A DNA stretch of 64,000 nucleotides from Cephalopachus bancanus (Eukaryota; Chordata; Mammalia; Primates; Tarsiidae): assembly GCA_027257055.1 (NCBI GenBank), contig JAPVLO010000133.1, forward strand, positions 8,171,501 to 8,235,500. The letters are read 5' to 3'. The position numbers and the translations under genes are program-made. Shown in pieces: positions 46,196-58,163 of the stretch; the stretch's first letter is position 1, and every line of letters starts with the position of its first letter. The notes under the pieces are model-generated. The model was given only the letters and a program-made list of their open reading frames with translations. It made no database searches and was not told where the DNA came from.

Positions 46196-48473
46196 ACAAT
46201 AAGTTGTATTGGCTTGAATATATCTTCTTGGATCCTACACACAGCCCCGAACACTCCCCATCTGAGGGGACTCAAGTCTCCACGTATGTCCTCCAGGCCA
46301 AAGCTCTGCACACAGCCCTGCATACCCCACCTGAGACCCCCAGGCTCCATGTGTGTGTTCCTCCCCATGCTCTCTGTGCCTGCTGCCTGCTGTGCCAGTC
46401 ACACAGACCTTCCGCCCTCTCCCTGAGCAGCAACCTCCACTAGGCCTCACACACTCCTTCCTCAGCACAACACCGCAGTCCAGATCTCTGTCATGGTCTC
46501 CCCACGTCCTCTGTGATGCCCCCACTGTTACCCTTGTTAAAACTGTTGTGACACTGTGACAGAACAAAGTCAAGACTGTTGACTAAGAACATGTCTTTCC
46601 CAAATCAAAGGCTCAGCTCAGGGTGAGAAACTACGTAGAAAGCACATGTGAAAATCCCAGCCATCTAAGAGTCTTCTTTGACTTGAGATCAAAACATGAT
46701 CTTTAAATCAACACAAAAATGCTTCTTAATCAAAAACAAACCGAAAGAATGTTCTACAAAGTACCGCAATCCCAGAGGGATCCTAAGTGTAGGAGAGAAT
46801 TTAGCTGTAGTTTTGTTGTTGTTGTTTAAAAAAAAAAAAAAAATCCAGTATACTCAGCAATAGTCACAAAGGCCATGCCTGCCAAGAAGAGCATGTCAGG
46901 GACATGACCTGTTGTCCTCCATTTGCTTTTAACCAGCTAATACTCCTCTTGTATAAGCCTGACAGAGGTTTGCCCTAATGAGAGTTGTGCAGCTTAGACT
47001 TTTTTATGGCCTTTAAAAATCTGTGGATGATAGGAATCGAGTAAATATTTTCAATAATAATAAGAAAAAAATCTATAGAAAGCTGCACCTGTCTTAACAA
47101 AGATTACACCAGAGCATTAATAATTGTCTCATCATTAATCACTGTCAAAAGCTAATCTCATTTTGTTAAAGACTAACCCTAAATTAAAACATATATTCAC
47201 CCCACACCACTTCCACTGCTTTGAGCACCTCTTATTCATCTTCATGCCTGATTTTTTATTATGAAAGATAACTCTGCTTTTGAAGTAAACTGAATGACCA
47301 GCTGTTAACTACTTTTCAGTGTGTGAGTAAAGAAAAAGTTATGTAACTAAGTTTCACTGTAACACTCAGATAATTAGAAGTTTTCAAAGGAAATACCATA
47401 TTGTCCTGCTTTCAAGAGAAACTCCATTTCGCAAGGTGTATAAGTGAGTGTATTGGGTAAAGTGCACCCACAGATCTCTGCAGATTGCATAAACTGAAGA
47501 AAATTTGTTCATTAGGACTACAATGTATCTCCCTTTTAAAGTGACACTTTTAAATGCAAGACAATGTATTTGTAGAAATCACCATTTTCCCCCTCAGGGA
47601 TTACTAATTTATTACACTCTCATATCAACTTAAAATCCTGAATTCTACAAGACACTTTCATATGAAATGTGAAAACTTAAGAAAAGCTTCAACTCAAAAA
47701 AGAAATTCTTGGTAACTACTATAGTTTTGGGACATGTATAATTCTATTTACATCCTTAGCTTTTCAATTCTGTTTATCTTAAAATTAGTTTCACAAATTA
47801 TTATTTGGTTATCATTCAGTATTACTGCAGAATGTACTTGATAAATGTCTGGTGACTCCTGTAATTAGGTATTTTCATGACTCAAATACCCAGTTGCTGT
47901 TTTCATGCTAGAGCTTTTTAAGTGACTTTTATTTTTTTGTTGTTTTAAAAAAACCTTTTCCAAAAACATTGAAGATGCCACTTGTATCGTGGAGATGAAA
48001 GAAGCAAAGTCAGGGCAGGTGAAGGCCCATCAGATGGCAACGATGATCTAAGGGACAGGCACTCTGCATTGGGGCCTGTCATCCTGACAGGCAGATGCTG
48101 GTTCTACTGTCTAGATCTAAGTACCATGGGGATCACAGAAACCAAACCCATGTAAGAGAAAGGAAACAGGCAGATCTTTACTAACTGAGAAATGGGATAG
48201 ACTGACCAGCTCTTCATTGCCCAGGTGACACACCATGGCACACAGAGACCAGCTCACGCTGAGCATGTTTCCTTCAGAAGCTACGCATGGACAAAAGTCA
48301 CGGACACAATCTACGTCACAATAAGAATCTAGTGCCACAAGGAGGCCACAATCACAACCTAGTGCCACAACCTCGCAATGACACCAAACTCACATCTTCT
48401 TACAGGAAGGTGAAGAGTTTAAGCTTACAGTAAATGAACTGTGGTTTGAGAGGGTGAAGGAAAAGTTCTTTAT

Positions 48474-48633
48474 ACACACACGTTCTAGGCGTGCATCACA
48501 GCGGCTGTGCACTTCCTCTCTCTCTCTCACACACACACACAAACACACGTTTTAGGCATGCATCACAGCGGGCTGTGCACCTCCTCACATACACACACAT
48601 TCTAGGCATTTGTCACAGCAGTCTGTGCTGATG
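48474..48633. repeat. Three imperfect copies of a GC/CA-rich unit
   Basis: CGTTCTAGGCGTGCATCACAG at 48481, CGTTTTAGGCATGCATCACAG at 48548 and CATTCTAGGCATTTGTCACAG at 48598 (each 21 bases, last base shared) are followed by GCTGTGCAC-like text and CA/CT repeats. Unit spacing is 67 and then 50 bases. Confidence 0.85.
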
Positions 48634-49393
48634 ACATCTGCAGGGAATGATGGATGCCAAGTCCAGTCGCTTCTTCCCCTCCACACCTGACCATGCCACC
48701 CTGTGCCCTCCACGTCAGCACCCCAGGGCTCAGGACACCCCCGGGACACAGGCCTGTTTCCTGAGACTCAGTATTCCATGAGCTGTGGCTGGTACGGGTC
48801 ATGCACAGTAACTACTGGAGCAACACCCATGTCAGACATCCCCCACTCTCCAGTCAGAAGGAATATGTGCAAACTTCCTTGCTAGATGGCTGGCAAAGGA
48901 GCTCACATGACTGGGTTCTCATGTCCCACCGTGAGGAGAAGATCTTGGCTCAGGGCAGAGCTTAGTGAACAGCACGTGGGTACTTAGGACTCGGTACCTG
49001 GGTTCAGAGTCCATCACCATTCAACTCATCCTACTCTATATCTTCACACGAAGTGGATACGGAGGAAGTAAACATAGGGCCCTGCACTCGTGCCAGACAA
49101 CACACCAGTCAAGGTGGTGCTATCCTGAGACAAAAGCTGAACTTGAGAGAACAAAATGTGCATTAAAAACCCCATGTTTTAAAAAGACAGAGTCCCACAG
49201 TAACGATTCTGTATGTCCGCAGGCACTGAAAAGGTGTACTTAATGAAACTGCTTCTCACATTGGCTTCAGGATATAAAATAGTTAAAACTAGAACATGAT
49301 AAAAAAATTGCTTAACAGTTTCATGACATCTGCCTACCAGGAAAAAATATCAAAATGCAGTCTCACATAGGCTGATCACATTAGAGTGTAATA

Positions 49394-49399
49394 TTTATT
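49394..49399 (-). terminator. Candidate VPS50 polyadenylation signal
   Basis: TTTATT on the + strand, AATAAA on the - strand, about 550 bases beyond the stop codon. It is the first such hexamer I see downstream, but other TTTATT sites lie further away. Confidence 0.45.
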
Positions 49400-49947
49400 A
49401 AATTTCAACATTAATGATCACTTTGTTATAACTAAATTAACCCTGACATAAACTCTGACATTCAAAATCACAGAGCATATGCTGATTTTTCAACTATTTT
49501 ACTTATACGTGCTTTAAATTCTCATGCAGTGCTCATAATTAGGAGAACTGTACATTAACCCTCTCACATCATATGCACTAAGAACCAAGTTCAGAGGGTG
49601 GAAAATGCCAATGTAAATGCATTCTTCACGGTGCTCTCTACTTATATACTTATGGTACATTCTTCAGTAAAACATGTAATTGTAGTCACATAACCACAGC
49701 TATGACAAGGCAATAACATTACTCAGAAAGGGATCACAACCACCGAGGCCAGAAGCTGAAGGGAAGAGCCCAGAGAAATGCAAAGTCACTTGTGAACCAC
49801 ACACACTGTGACATTCTGCACTTTCCAGCTGAAAAACATGCACCAAGTCTTCTCAGGCGACAGCTGTAAGGAGTGTATAAAACATCGGCTTTCACGTCAT
49901 CTATGGCGAGTGAAGATGGATGCCAGTGAGAAAACCAGCTGTGTCTA
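49400..49947 (-). other. VPS50: VPS50 3' untranslated region
   Basis: Sequence from the stop codon to the candidate polyadenylation signal. AT-rich, with no repeat recognised. The end is inferred only from the hexamer. Confidence 0.5.
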
Positions 49948-50067
49948 TTATCTTTTAGGCCTGTCTATATCATCGATAGCTGCTAGGAGTTTCTGTCTTG
50001 CTTTCTTATTGATATGGGATCCCAGGCAAACATTCACCAGATTGGTCAGCTGCTTGGTTGAATATTC
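49948..50067 (-). CDS. VPS50: VPS50 last coding exon
   Basis: It encodes 39 residues plus TAA (49948-49950): [19 protein letters not shown], then [20 protein letters not shown]. It ends the C-terminal syndetin domain. The acceptor is GAGCAG at 50068-50073 on the - strand, in phase 0. I recognise the sequence as the end of human VPS50, apparently almost unchanged. The final DIDRPKR tail is polar and likely exposed. Confidence 0.96.
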   Translation of the reverse strand, partial: EYSTKQLTNLVNVCLGSHINKKARQKLLAAIDDIDRPKR

Positions 50068-52546
50068 CTGCTCAAAGAAGAAAGGTACACATTTAGTACA
50101 AAGATGTGCATCTGATCAGTGCAACAAAAGAATAGGCAGACATGCAAGTGCAGTGGATGGTTACTGAGTGCTATGAACTGGTAAAAACAGTCGAACTACA
50201 GCTGGGACAAGGAAGACAAGCCGTTCACTGAGCTGTGAGAAGAAGGATGCCACAGAGTCCAGGAGAAACAGGAAGCACTCGAGTCTGCCTCAATCAGAGC
50301 CGCCAAAGTCATCTGACACACCCATGCTTCTTGCTGCTCTGAAGACCACTCACTTTATGCCTGCTTCTGTGATAGTCTTGGATTGACATACACTGACATT
50401 TTACATATCTAGAATGCTACTGAGTATTTTCCTGGTACTCTACAGTTTGTAAACACTCTAGTTAAAACAACAAAAACCGACAACAAACAACACTTCTAAG
50501 ATACAACAAGCAAATGTCACAAGGATCCAAAAGTCAGTGCTTTTTAAAGCCTCATATTGTAATTGGTAGTTAATAAGTACAGTATCCAAATCTATCTGGC
50601 GCCTGAATTTCAGACGATGACTTGCTAAGGTGAGAACAAACAGGAACTCATCAGGAACTCCTGCATATTGATTTGGTCCTGGAAGTAGAACAGAAGGAGT
50701 TCAGAAACGGAGACATGCCATCATCTAACAGGAAAAGAAAGCCTGTCTTTACTGCAAGCAACCGCTAGCTAAAGATACTGCAATTTCAAAACAGGAGAAA
50801 GAGTTCATTTTAAAAACTCAGCAGGCCAAGCATCATGGCTCATGGCTGTAATGCCAGCACTTTGGGAGGCTGAGGCAGAAGGATAACTTGAGTACAAGAG
50901 TTCAAGACCAGCCTTGGTAAAAATTTTTTAAAAATATTAGCCGAGTGTGGTGATGCACTTGTAGTCCCAGCTACTCAGGAAGCTGAGGTAGGATTGCTTG
51001 AGCCCAGGAGTTTGAGTCTACAGTGAGTTATGACTACACTCTGCACTCCAGCCTGAGTGATAGAGCAAGGCCTTGTTTCCAAAACAAATAAAAACAAAAA
51101 TTAAAACAAAACAAAACTATCTCGGCACAACTCAGTGTATCTGACCTTTGGGCACTCCTGTCACCACAGGGCAAACAGCCTCATTTAGCCAGTCAGCACT
51201 CAGTGAGGGCCCACCATCGGCAAACACTGGGCTCACCATCGTGGGAGGCTCCTTGAAGACAGGGCAGGTTCCCGCTGCTGCTGGGAGATGCCGCTGAACT
51301 ACAAATATCAGTTTGTTACAGCTCTTCAAGACACTAAGCTAAAAACAATTCAGTCCACTAGCTTAACAAGGAAACCTTAGAATGGGCATTGCGCTGCATC
51401 AGATGTGAGTATTCAGAACTGTGCTCCTTCTGCTCCTTCCCTGAGCCTTGCCCCGTCACTATGGGGACTCCGGCAGCCTGCACCATCTATCTGCAGCTGG
51501 GGCATTTGGGTTTTCAGATGCCAGCAGGGCTAACAGTGGTGTTTTCCTTAATCTTGGCTCACTAGCCAAAATCACCGAACAACATAATATGCACATTTCT
51601 ACTTTGCTTCCAAAGATCTGAAAGTGACCACAGTGGGCACACTGACACACTCAGGCCAGTGTACACGTTCCAGGCTAACATGCATTTTTGTATTTTTACG
51701 GTGATGAAACCAGAAAGAGTGAGTCTCAGAAGGTAAATGCAAATAATTCTTTACTTCCTTACCCCAGTGAAACACAATTTTACTTGATGTTCATAGCCTA
51801 CGTAAATGTGAACCATAGAGTTATTAAAGTAAGAAGGATGTGTGATTTCAACACATGCCATATTTTATTAAATCTGCCTTCACCTAGTACCTATCCTGAC
51901 TGATGATACAGCAATCATACAGAGAAGTTCCCCACACCGTGTGTGTTTTGGTGAACTGTGAGCTGATCTGTGTCAAACATTCAGCACCTGAGTAACAATG
52001 AATAGTATTTTCTCTACTCATCTGTATATCCATGCAAAAGAAACATAATCAAATCTATATTAAAGGTAAGATCTAATGTGAGATGCAAGTGAATCCAGTT
52101 ACTTAAATAGGAATATCTTTGATCATCGCTAACACATGTCAGCATGTTTAGGATATCACCGTTTCACTGCTGAGGGGTGCACAGAGGTTGACACTATCAT
52201 ATGCTATGGCGTACAAGTCATTTCAGTGTTACCGTATTCAATCTGTCTTGATGCTAATCAACGTCAGCCCTTCCTCCTGACACAGGTGCAGGAAACATAC
52301 AGCAGATATTCTGACCTCAGCTATATTTCTCGGTACTTACTGTGACAGTTCACAAAGGGCTCAACAAGACTTGATTAGGCAAAGGGCACTGCATGGACAC
52401 AGTCTGAATATGTATTGGTCTATCAGTGAATAGTAAGAGGCAAATATTTTTTTCTATTTCACTCTCACCGTCTGGAACTGAAGAACACACCAGACAAGAA
52501 GGGCACGAAGGAATAGGAGCAGCCAGGGGTGATGGGCTCAACTCAC
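50068..52546. other. VPS50 intron (2.5 kb)
   Basis: GTGAGT donor after 52547 and CAG acceptor before 50067 (both - strand). It contains one AluJ-like element. The rest is not recognised. Confidence 0.75.
50824..51110 (+). mobile_element. AluJ-like element
   Basis: GGCCAAGCATCATGGCTCAT start, CCAGCACTTTGGGAGGCTGA, a right arm with GTAGTCCCAGCTACTCAGGA and GCACTCCAGCCTGAGTGATA, then an A-rich tail with AAAAC repeats. It is antisense to VPS50. Confidence 0.92.
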
Positions 52547-52736
52547 CCTGTGCTCCTTGATCCAGCGTTCCATGTCATTCTCAGTCAGGTAGTAGGCTTT
52601 GATGTAGGCTTCCACAAACTCCTTATCAGGAATGGGCCTGATGTCTGTGAGTTTCTCAAGTTTCATTAAGAACTGCTGAAAATCCAGCTGCATCAAGGCA
52701 CGGCCCTCATTACTGCACTTCTTGACGTTGGCGAAT
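52547..52736 (-). CDS. VPS50: VPS50 exon: syndetin C-terminal domain
   Basis: A 190-base exon. It completes a split Gly codon and encodes [20 protein letters not shown], then [43 protein letters not shown]. This is helical C-terminal syndetin domain text, nearly identical to human as I remember it (Phe for Tyr in G-Y-A-N, Ala for Thr in VETYIK). The acceptor is CTCAG at 52737-52741. The donor is GTGAGT at 52541-52546. A long (TG)n lies about 20 bases before the acceptor (see findings). The exon length is not a multiple of three, so skipping it would shift the frame. Confidence 0.97.
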
Positions 52737-52755
52737 CTGAGACACACAGTGATAC

Positions 52756-52756
<1 letters not shown>

Positions 52757-52804
<48 letters not shown>
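52757..52804. repeat. (CA)n microsatellite, (TG)n on the VPS50 strand
   Basis: About 23 uninterrupted CA dinucleotides. On the VPS50 (-) strand they form (TG)n between the branch-point region and the acceptor of the downstream exon. Confidence 0.97.
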
Positions 52805-52806
<2 letters not shown>

Positions 52807-53989
52807 CAAGAAATCAGGGAAAAGCGTCAGGCATCGGGGCTTTCTCCAGCCTGTATTTGGACAGAGTCTCTAGGAATGAACAGTTACGGGAGAAGAGAGC
52901 ACAAGCCTGAGTCAGAAGGCTGGCTTGTGTGCTGTCCTGTCATTTTATCTATCTGGACCTCAATTTTCAAAGCAAAGAGATCTAGTAACTCCAGGGATCT
53001 CTCTCTTTTTTTTTTTTTTTTTGCCTTACAGACCACAGTTCCTGCATTCAGTTAACACTGACTGCCTATGCAGAAGTTAATGTCTATAAGAAAGTATTAC
53101 AGTTAACTTGGCTGCTGAGCTATTTCATCAAACTAAGCTTTGAACACTCCAAAGTAATCTCAGTTTTATAAACTGTTCGATATTATAACTACTCCATGCA
53201 AAAAAAAAACACACACAATCATCTCCCTGACCACTCAGCAAGCTGATGGCAAGCAGCACAAGAGCACAGAAAGCATGCGTGCCTCTTCCCTGACAGAAGA
53301 ATCTGTAGTCCTTGTTCTGACATCCCAGCTACTGCCACACTGTGTGTTTGAGGTGGGTGGATACACTAGCCCTAACAGTACCCTGTATTACTCATCAGCC
53401 AGTGTCTCAGTCCTTCCACCAATCACAGAGCATGGAAAATTCAACCACAGTGAATGCGACACTTCCCCTAGGGACATTTGCAAGAAAATTAGGCTTAAAT
53501 TACTTAGAGTGTTCAACTGTTTTTAATAAAAAGTATTTTACACAGAAACATAACATGTACTATTTACTTTTCTAGTTTAGTGAGCACATTGATTAAAAAT
53601 GCTTTTTTTTTTTTTGGTTGCTGACATAGCTGTGCATCACTTACAGCACGCTGGTTTCCACACACAGTGCCAAGACCATCGTCAGCTGTCACTGTCATCT
53701 CCCCACCTTCTAGAACATTCTTTTATATCACAAATGAGAACTAAGATAAGTGAGACTAATGACAGTGTGCAAATTCAACTGATGTGCAATTCTGGATACA
53801 GCATGGCCTCTGAAACAGCTGTCTCCTTCCAGGGAGATGGTAAAAGGGCTCCAATTCTCTCTGCATTCTGGGTATTATGAGCAGAAGGAGCATCACTAAG
53901 AAGAAATGACTCCTGGAAGAGCTGCAGCTTAGCATGTCAAGCTTGCACAGCTCGAGCGGGACGGTGATGACAACGGTGACAGGCACAGA

Positions 53990-54230
53990 TGCAGAGCTGG
54001 AAGGGCTGACTCCATCGCCAGAAAGCCAGAGGTCAACGCCTTCCCCCTTAAACACCGTGTCAACTCAGGCCAGTTACTTAACCTACTAACCCTTCATTTT
54101 CTCATTGATAAAACAGGACCAGCACCACCAAAGAGAGCTTATTTCAGGATTTGGTAACATAACCCTATAACATATGGATCAGTAAATGGCACACAGCACT
54201 CAAAAAATGCCAGGTATCAGCATCATCACC
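53990..54230 (+). mobile_element. MIR
   Basis: 'GGCCAGTTACTTAACCTACT', 'TTCATTTTCTCATTGATAAAACAGGA' and 'CAGTAAATGGCACACAGCACTCAAAAAATG' follow the MIR core order (CAAGTTACTTAACC, CAGTTTCCTCATCTGTAAAATGGG, AGTGCCTGGCACATAG). Confidence 0.75.
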
Positions 54231-54508
54231 CTGTTATTAGGCATTAATAATTATCAGTTTAACTTTCAGGTCACCATTAGGTTCTGATGCCTCACTCATG
54301 TACAGGCTGGTTCTACATCACCAGCAAGAAAAGACAGCCAGAGAGAGAGAAACACTGTGGAGTTTCAGGTTTCTTCCCTAACTGCATCCCTAGCCTGTAT
54401 GCTATCTACCCCTTATCTGTACCCATTATCTCCATCATTAGTGAGACCACACAACATTGTTCATACATTAGAATTTAAGAAGCAAACATGCTTTCATGAA
54501 AAACTTAC

Positions 54509-54630
54509 CCTTCCACAACAGTTCTATTAGCCAATCGTATACAATGTTCCCAAAGTATATTAGATACAGGCAAGGGTATCCGAACTCGCTTAGAAACTTC
54601 ATTCAGCCTCCGGTTAAACTGTTCAAATTC
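54509..54630 (-). CDS. VPS50: VPS50 exon: EFEQFNRRL segment
   Basis: A 122-base exon encoding [19 protein letters not shown] and [21 protein letters not shown], plus two bases of a Gly codon finished in the next exon. It is helix-rich syndetin C-terminal domain, basic in its first half. The acceptor is CTTAG at 54631-54635. The donor is GTAAGT at 54503-54508. It enters in phase 0, which fixes the unusual GC donor of the preceding exon. Confidence 0.97.
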
Positions 54631-54796
54631 CTAAGAAGACAAAAATCATGGCCATACTTGAATATCATTATAATGCCACAATCCCATCCCACAAAATAGT
54701 AAAAAATAAAAAGATTTGGAAAGACTCAGAATCAAACCAAATAAAACAAAAAGAGATAATGCCAGAGATAACTTGGAATTACTGTGAAGGCTTTAA

Positions 54797-54798
<2 letters not shown>

Positions 54799-54875
<77 letters not shown>
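54799..54875. repeat. Long interrupted (CA)n microsatellite
   Basis: Two CA runs broken by one CAACAC step. At over 70 bases it is the longest dinucleotide tract in the window. Confidence 0.97.
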
Positions 54876-54877
<2 letters not shown>

Positions 54878-55182
54878 GCACCCCAATATGAATAAGTTAC
54901 AGCACAGAGTACACTACATCTCATCTTAAATGAAATGTGTCATTAGCTGATTAAATAATGTCAACAATGTCCCAAAGTTCCTACATTTCAAAATTTTCTA
55001 TGGTTGTCAGTAGGGATGAAAAGACCTGAATAATCTAGTTTGGCATTAAAAATATCTTCAAGCCATGTCTCAAGTTTTTGAAGCAGAATTAACTATGTGT
55101 ACATTGTAGTTATATTCCTTAGACAGCAATCTGATCAACTATTCTTTCTCCTCCACATTCTTTAAAAGTAAATACATTATTA

Positions 55183-55405
55183 TACAGTTTGAGTATCCCT
55201 TATTCAAAGCTTAGGACCCCTGAGATGTTTTTGAACTTTGGATTTTTTCATATTTTGGAATATTGGCATTATAACTTCCAGTTGAGCATCCCAATTCCAA
55301 AAATCTGAAATCCAAATTCTGAAATGTTCCAAGGAGCAATTCCTCTAAGGACCACATCAGTGCTCAAGAAGTTCTAGGTTTTGGAACATTTCAAATATTG
55401 GTATG
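55183..55405 (+). mobile_element. Tigger-like (TcMar) DNA transposon fossil
   Basis: 'ACAGTTTGAGTATCCCTTATTCAAAG', 'GAACTTTGGATTTTTTCATATTTTGG' and 'CAGTTGAGCATCCC' are the hallmark pieces of a common mammalian repeat beginning CAGTTGAGTATCCCTTATC. I recognise the family from memory. Its exact name is uncertain. Confidence 0.6.
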
Positions 55406-56156
55406 CTCTGCCTGCATACCAAATAATTTGAAAGTCATGTTCAGTTGCAAATTTTTCAGTGCAAAGGAAAAAATAAAACATAAAATAGTTTCTACTACCT
55501 ACAGAAATATTGGACATTTTATTGTCTATTAACTTTTATGACATGATTGTGCTAAAACTATAAACTAAATGTAACTAATTTAGACAACACCATAATCAGA
55601 TGAAAGCAGCAGACGACTCATCCTTCAATAAATGAGCTTTTGGTATCTTTGGATGAAGATCATCCAAACACATCCACTTACCAAAGGAGATGCTGTCGAT
55701 CTGTACCCGGCAATGTATTCCAAATAAACTTAAAAAGGGATAGCATAATGTTTTTCTTTAGTTTCCCGAGTAGAGAAGTGATATATGTTTAGCAAGACTG
55801 ACACGTCTCTGCCAGTACCACACAGGAGAGTCTTACATGATCACCAGCCACACTGCCGTATAATGATAGCTGAGTTGTGCCTTGATCTTGGCTCTTGCTA
55901 AAACACAAGTTTTCTTGTGAATTTATTTTAACAGCCCCTTGCTTTTAATTGCCAAACAGAGGTGGACTGTCAACTCACTCAGTTTACCTCTGAAAATCAG
56001 GGTTAAACAATAACTGTCTTCATCTCTGGCCCAGGTCACAGATCTAGCAGACAGGAGTTATTTGTTGCTGCATGTATTAATTTACACATTCACTGGAACA
56101 AACTGCTTTGGACTTCAAGGGTCAAATTCAACATTTTTCATTAATATTTTATTTAA

Positions 56157-56440
56157 GGCCAGGCTCAGTGGCTCAGCCTATAATTCCAGCACTTTGGGAG
56201 GCGAGTGGATTGCCTGAGCCTGCGGGTTCAAGACCAGCCCGAGCAACTTGGGGAGACTTCATTTCTACAATAAATAAAAAATTATTCGGGTGTGGTAGCA
56301 CGCCTATAGTTCCGGCTACTTGGAAGGCTGGAGGAGCCCAGCAGGTCAATGCTAGGGTGGCTGTGAGTGTGCCACTGGACTCTAGCCTGGGCGACAGAGT
56401 GAGACTCAACTCAAAAACACCCCAAAAAACAAACAAAATT
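56157..56440 (+). mobile_element. Lineage-type Alu
   Basis: It begins AAGGCCAGGCTCAGTGGCTC. It has GGGTTCAAGACCAGCCCGAG, CTACAATAAATAAAAAATTA, and ends GAGACTCAACTCAAAAACAC. It is antisense to VPS50. Confidence 0.92.
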
Positions 56441-56834
56441 TTAATTAAAAGTTAAAGCTATAAGCTGACCACAAAATGACATTCTACTGACTGCTAACGC
56501 CAATGTTCAGAAACGCTTGTTGTAAAATCAATAATAAAACCATTTCATTTTACTGACAACTCTTTTGGGGCAGCATAAGCAGACTGCTTTCACCTAACGC
56601 TTAGACACAGAAAAATAACAGGAAGAACAAAAGCTTTCACAGATAATTAACTGGTATGCTTAAAGAAGACCTTAAGGACATAAAAGCTGGGTTCAGGTTA
56701 AGAATCTGATTGACATTCGCTCTTATGATATTCATGTTTCTTGGAATTAAGAATGGCAGAAACAAGCAGCCTCTTCTAACCTGTAGGCCGGCTGAGTACA
56801 GAGGCCCTTCTTCCTGGCACCCTGATGAGCATGC

Positions 56835-57156
56835 TCTGAATGTCTGCATCCCTCCAAGTACATGTGTTGATATTCTAACTCCCAGGACGATGGTACTGGG
56901 AGGTGGGGCCTTTGGGAGGTGATTATACCATGAGGCTGGAACCCTCACGACTAAGATTGGTGCCCTTGTAAGAGACAAGAGATCAACTTTGCCTCTTTCA
57001 ACAGGTAGGGATGCAGCAAGAAGGTGGCACCTATGAGAACTTGGCCCTCACCAGACAACGAGTTTGCCTGAGCCTTGATCCTGGAGAAATAACTTGTGTA
57101 CAAGCCACCCCCCTCTACGGTATTTTGTTACAGCAGCCTGAATGGACTAAGACAGC
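56835..57156 (+). mobile_element. MaLR LTR (MLT1/MST-like)
   Basis: 'GTACATGTGTTGATATTCTAAC', 'GAGGTGGGGCCTTTGGGAGG', 'GTGCCCTTGTAAGAGACAAG', 'GCAAGAAGGTGGCACCTATG', then the end 'GTTACAGCAGCCTGAATGGAC TAAGACA'. It is a diverged LTR with no internal sequence attached. It overlaps an unrelated 113-codon frame on the - strand. Confidence 0.88.
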
Positions 57157-58163
57157 ATATCATGAAAAACAGAATCAACTTTTCAAAAACAGAATTAAAA
57201 AAAAAAAAAAAAAAGAAGGGTCTTATTATTTGTAAGTTTGACTGATCTCTTACATTCCAAATGAAAATGTGCCGTTAAAAGCTCCTACGTGCTCTGGACA
57301 GCAAGGTTCTTCCTTCAATGATCTCTGAATTTGAGTAGCAAATGCAGAGTGCCCTTGTGATCATCCCCTGATACCTCATGGAGACTCCCAGTCCCTGCCA
57401 ACAGATATGGACATCCTCCGTTACTGCAGTCTGGAGTCAGCCTCACTGTCTTCCACCCAGGCCTCTGGAAGGCTCCGTATGTAGCGTGGGGGTCACCAGA
57501 GGAGCCTGCCACTGTTTCTCTCCTATGGCCTGTGACGCACTCTTCTCAGCTGGCTTACTTTCCTCCCCAGTACTGCTCATCACTTGACGTGACACCTCTG
57601 TGGATCAGTCGCCCACTACCCTGCACTGGCAAGCAAATTCCTGAGGACACTAAAGCTTCTGAATTCACTCTCACCAGCATGTGACCCGTGTCAGGTGATC
57701 CAACTATCTAATCATGCATAAATGAAAAGAACTACAACTCCTTCTGGGAAACTTATACATGCAGGTCACTGGCTGCAAAGAGCAGTTTGCATGACACACT
57801 GCAAAAATGATGCGATTTTTAGGAACATCAACTTGGAAGAATCAGGGACATGGCCCCGTCTCATGATATACACACTAAGTGACAAAAATAACTTCTAATG
57901 AAAGGAAATGCCTTCCTGTCATGAGAGACTGCTACTGAGATGGCACAATATGAACGTAAGCCACAGCATACAATCATCAAACTCTAACTCTAAATGGGAA
58001 ACTGGTGAATTAAACCAAAAGATCTACACAGTATCTCAGCTCTGACAAAAAACAATGTTCAGAAAGTAAGTCTGGTCACTTTGGGGACATTAGCACCACA
58101 AGGCTACAGTACTCTTGCAGTGAGAGCCTGGTGACGGCGAGACATCCCTGGCAAAACACCTGC

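Larger units (their letters stand above)
44431..49393. other. Intergenic between CALCR and VPS50 ends, largely unrecognised
   Basis: No gene is visible on either strand. Local tandem repeats and one dispersed repeat are listed separately. A poly-A/T and (GTT)n stretch lies near 46.82 kb. The 46.2-46.55 kb part is GC-rich and gives chance frames on both strands. Confidence 0.5.
52737..54508. other. VPS50 intron (1.8 kb)
   Basis: GTAAGT donor and CAG acceptor. It holds a long (CA)n right beside the acceptor, a short poly-T, and a MIR. The rest is unrecognised. Confidence 0.75.
54631..58163. other. VPS50 intron with GC donor (3.5 kb)
   Basis: On the VPS50 strand it begins GCAGGT and ends CTTAG. 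It holds a large (CA)n, a DNA transposon fossil, an Alu and a MaLR LTR. The rest, including 57.2-58.1 kb, is unrecognised. Confidence 0.8.
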
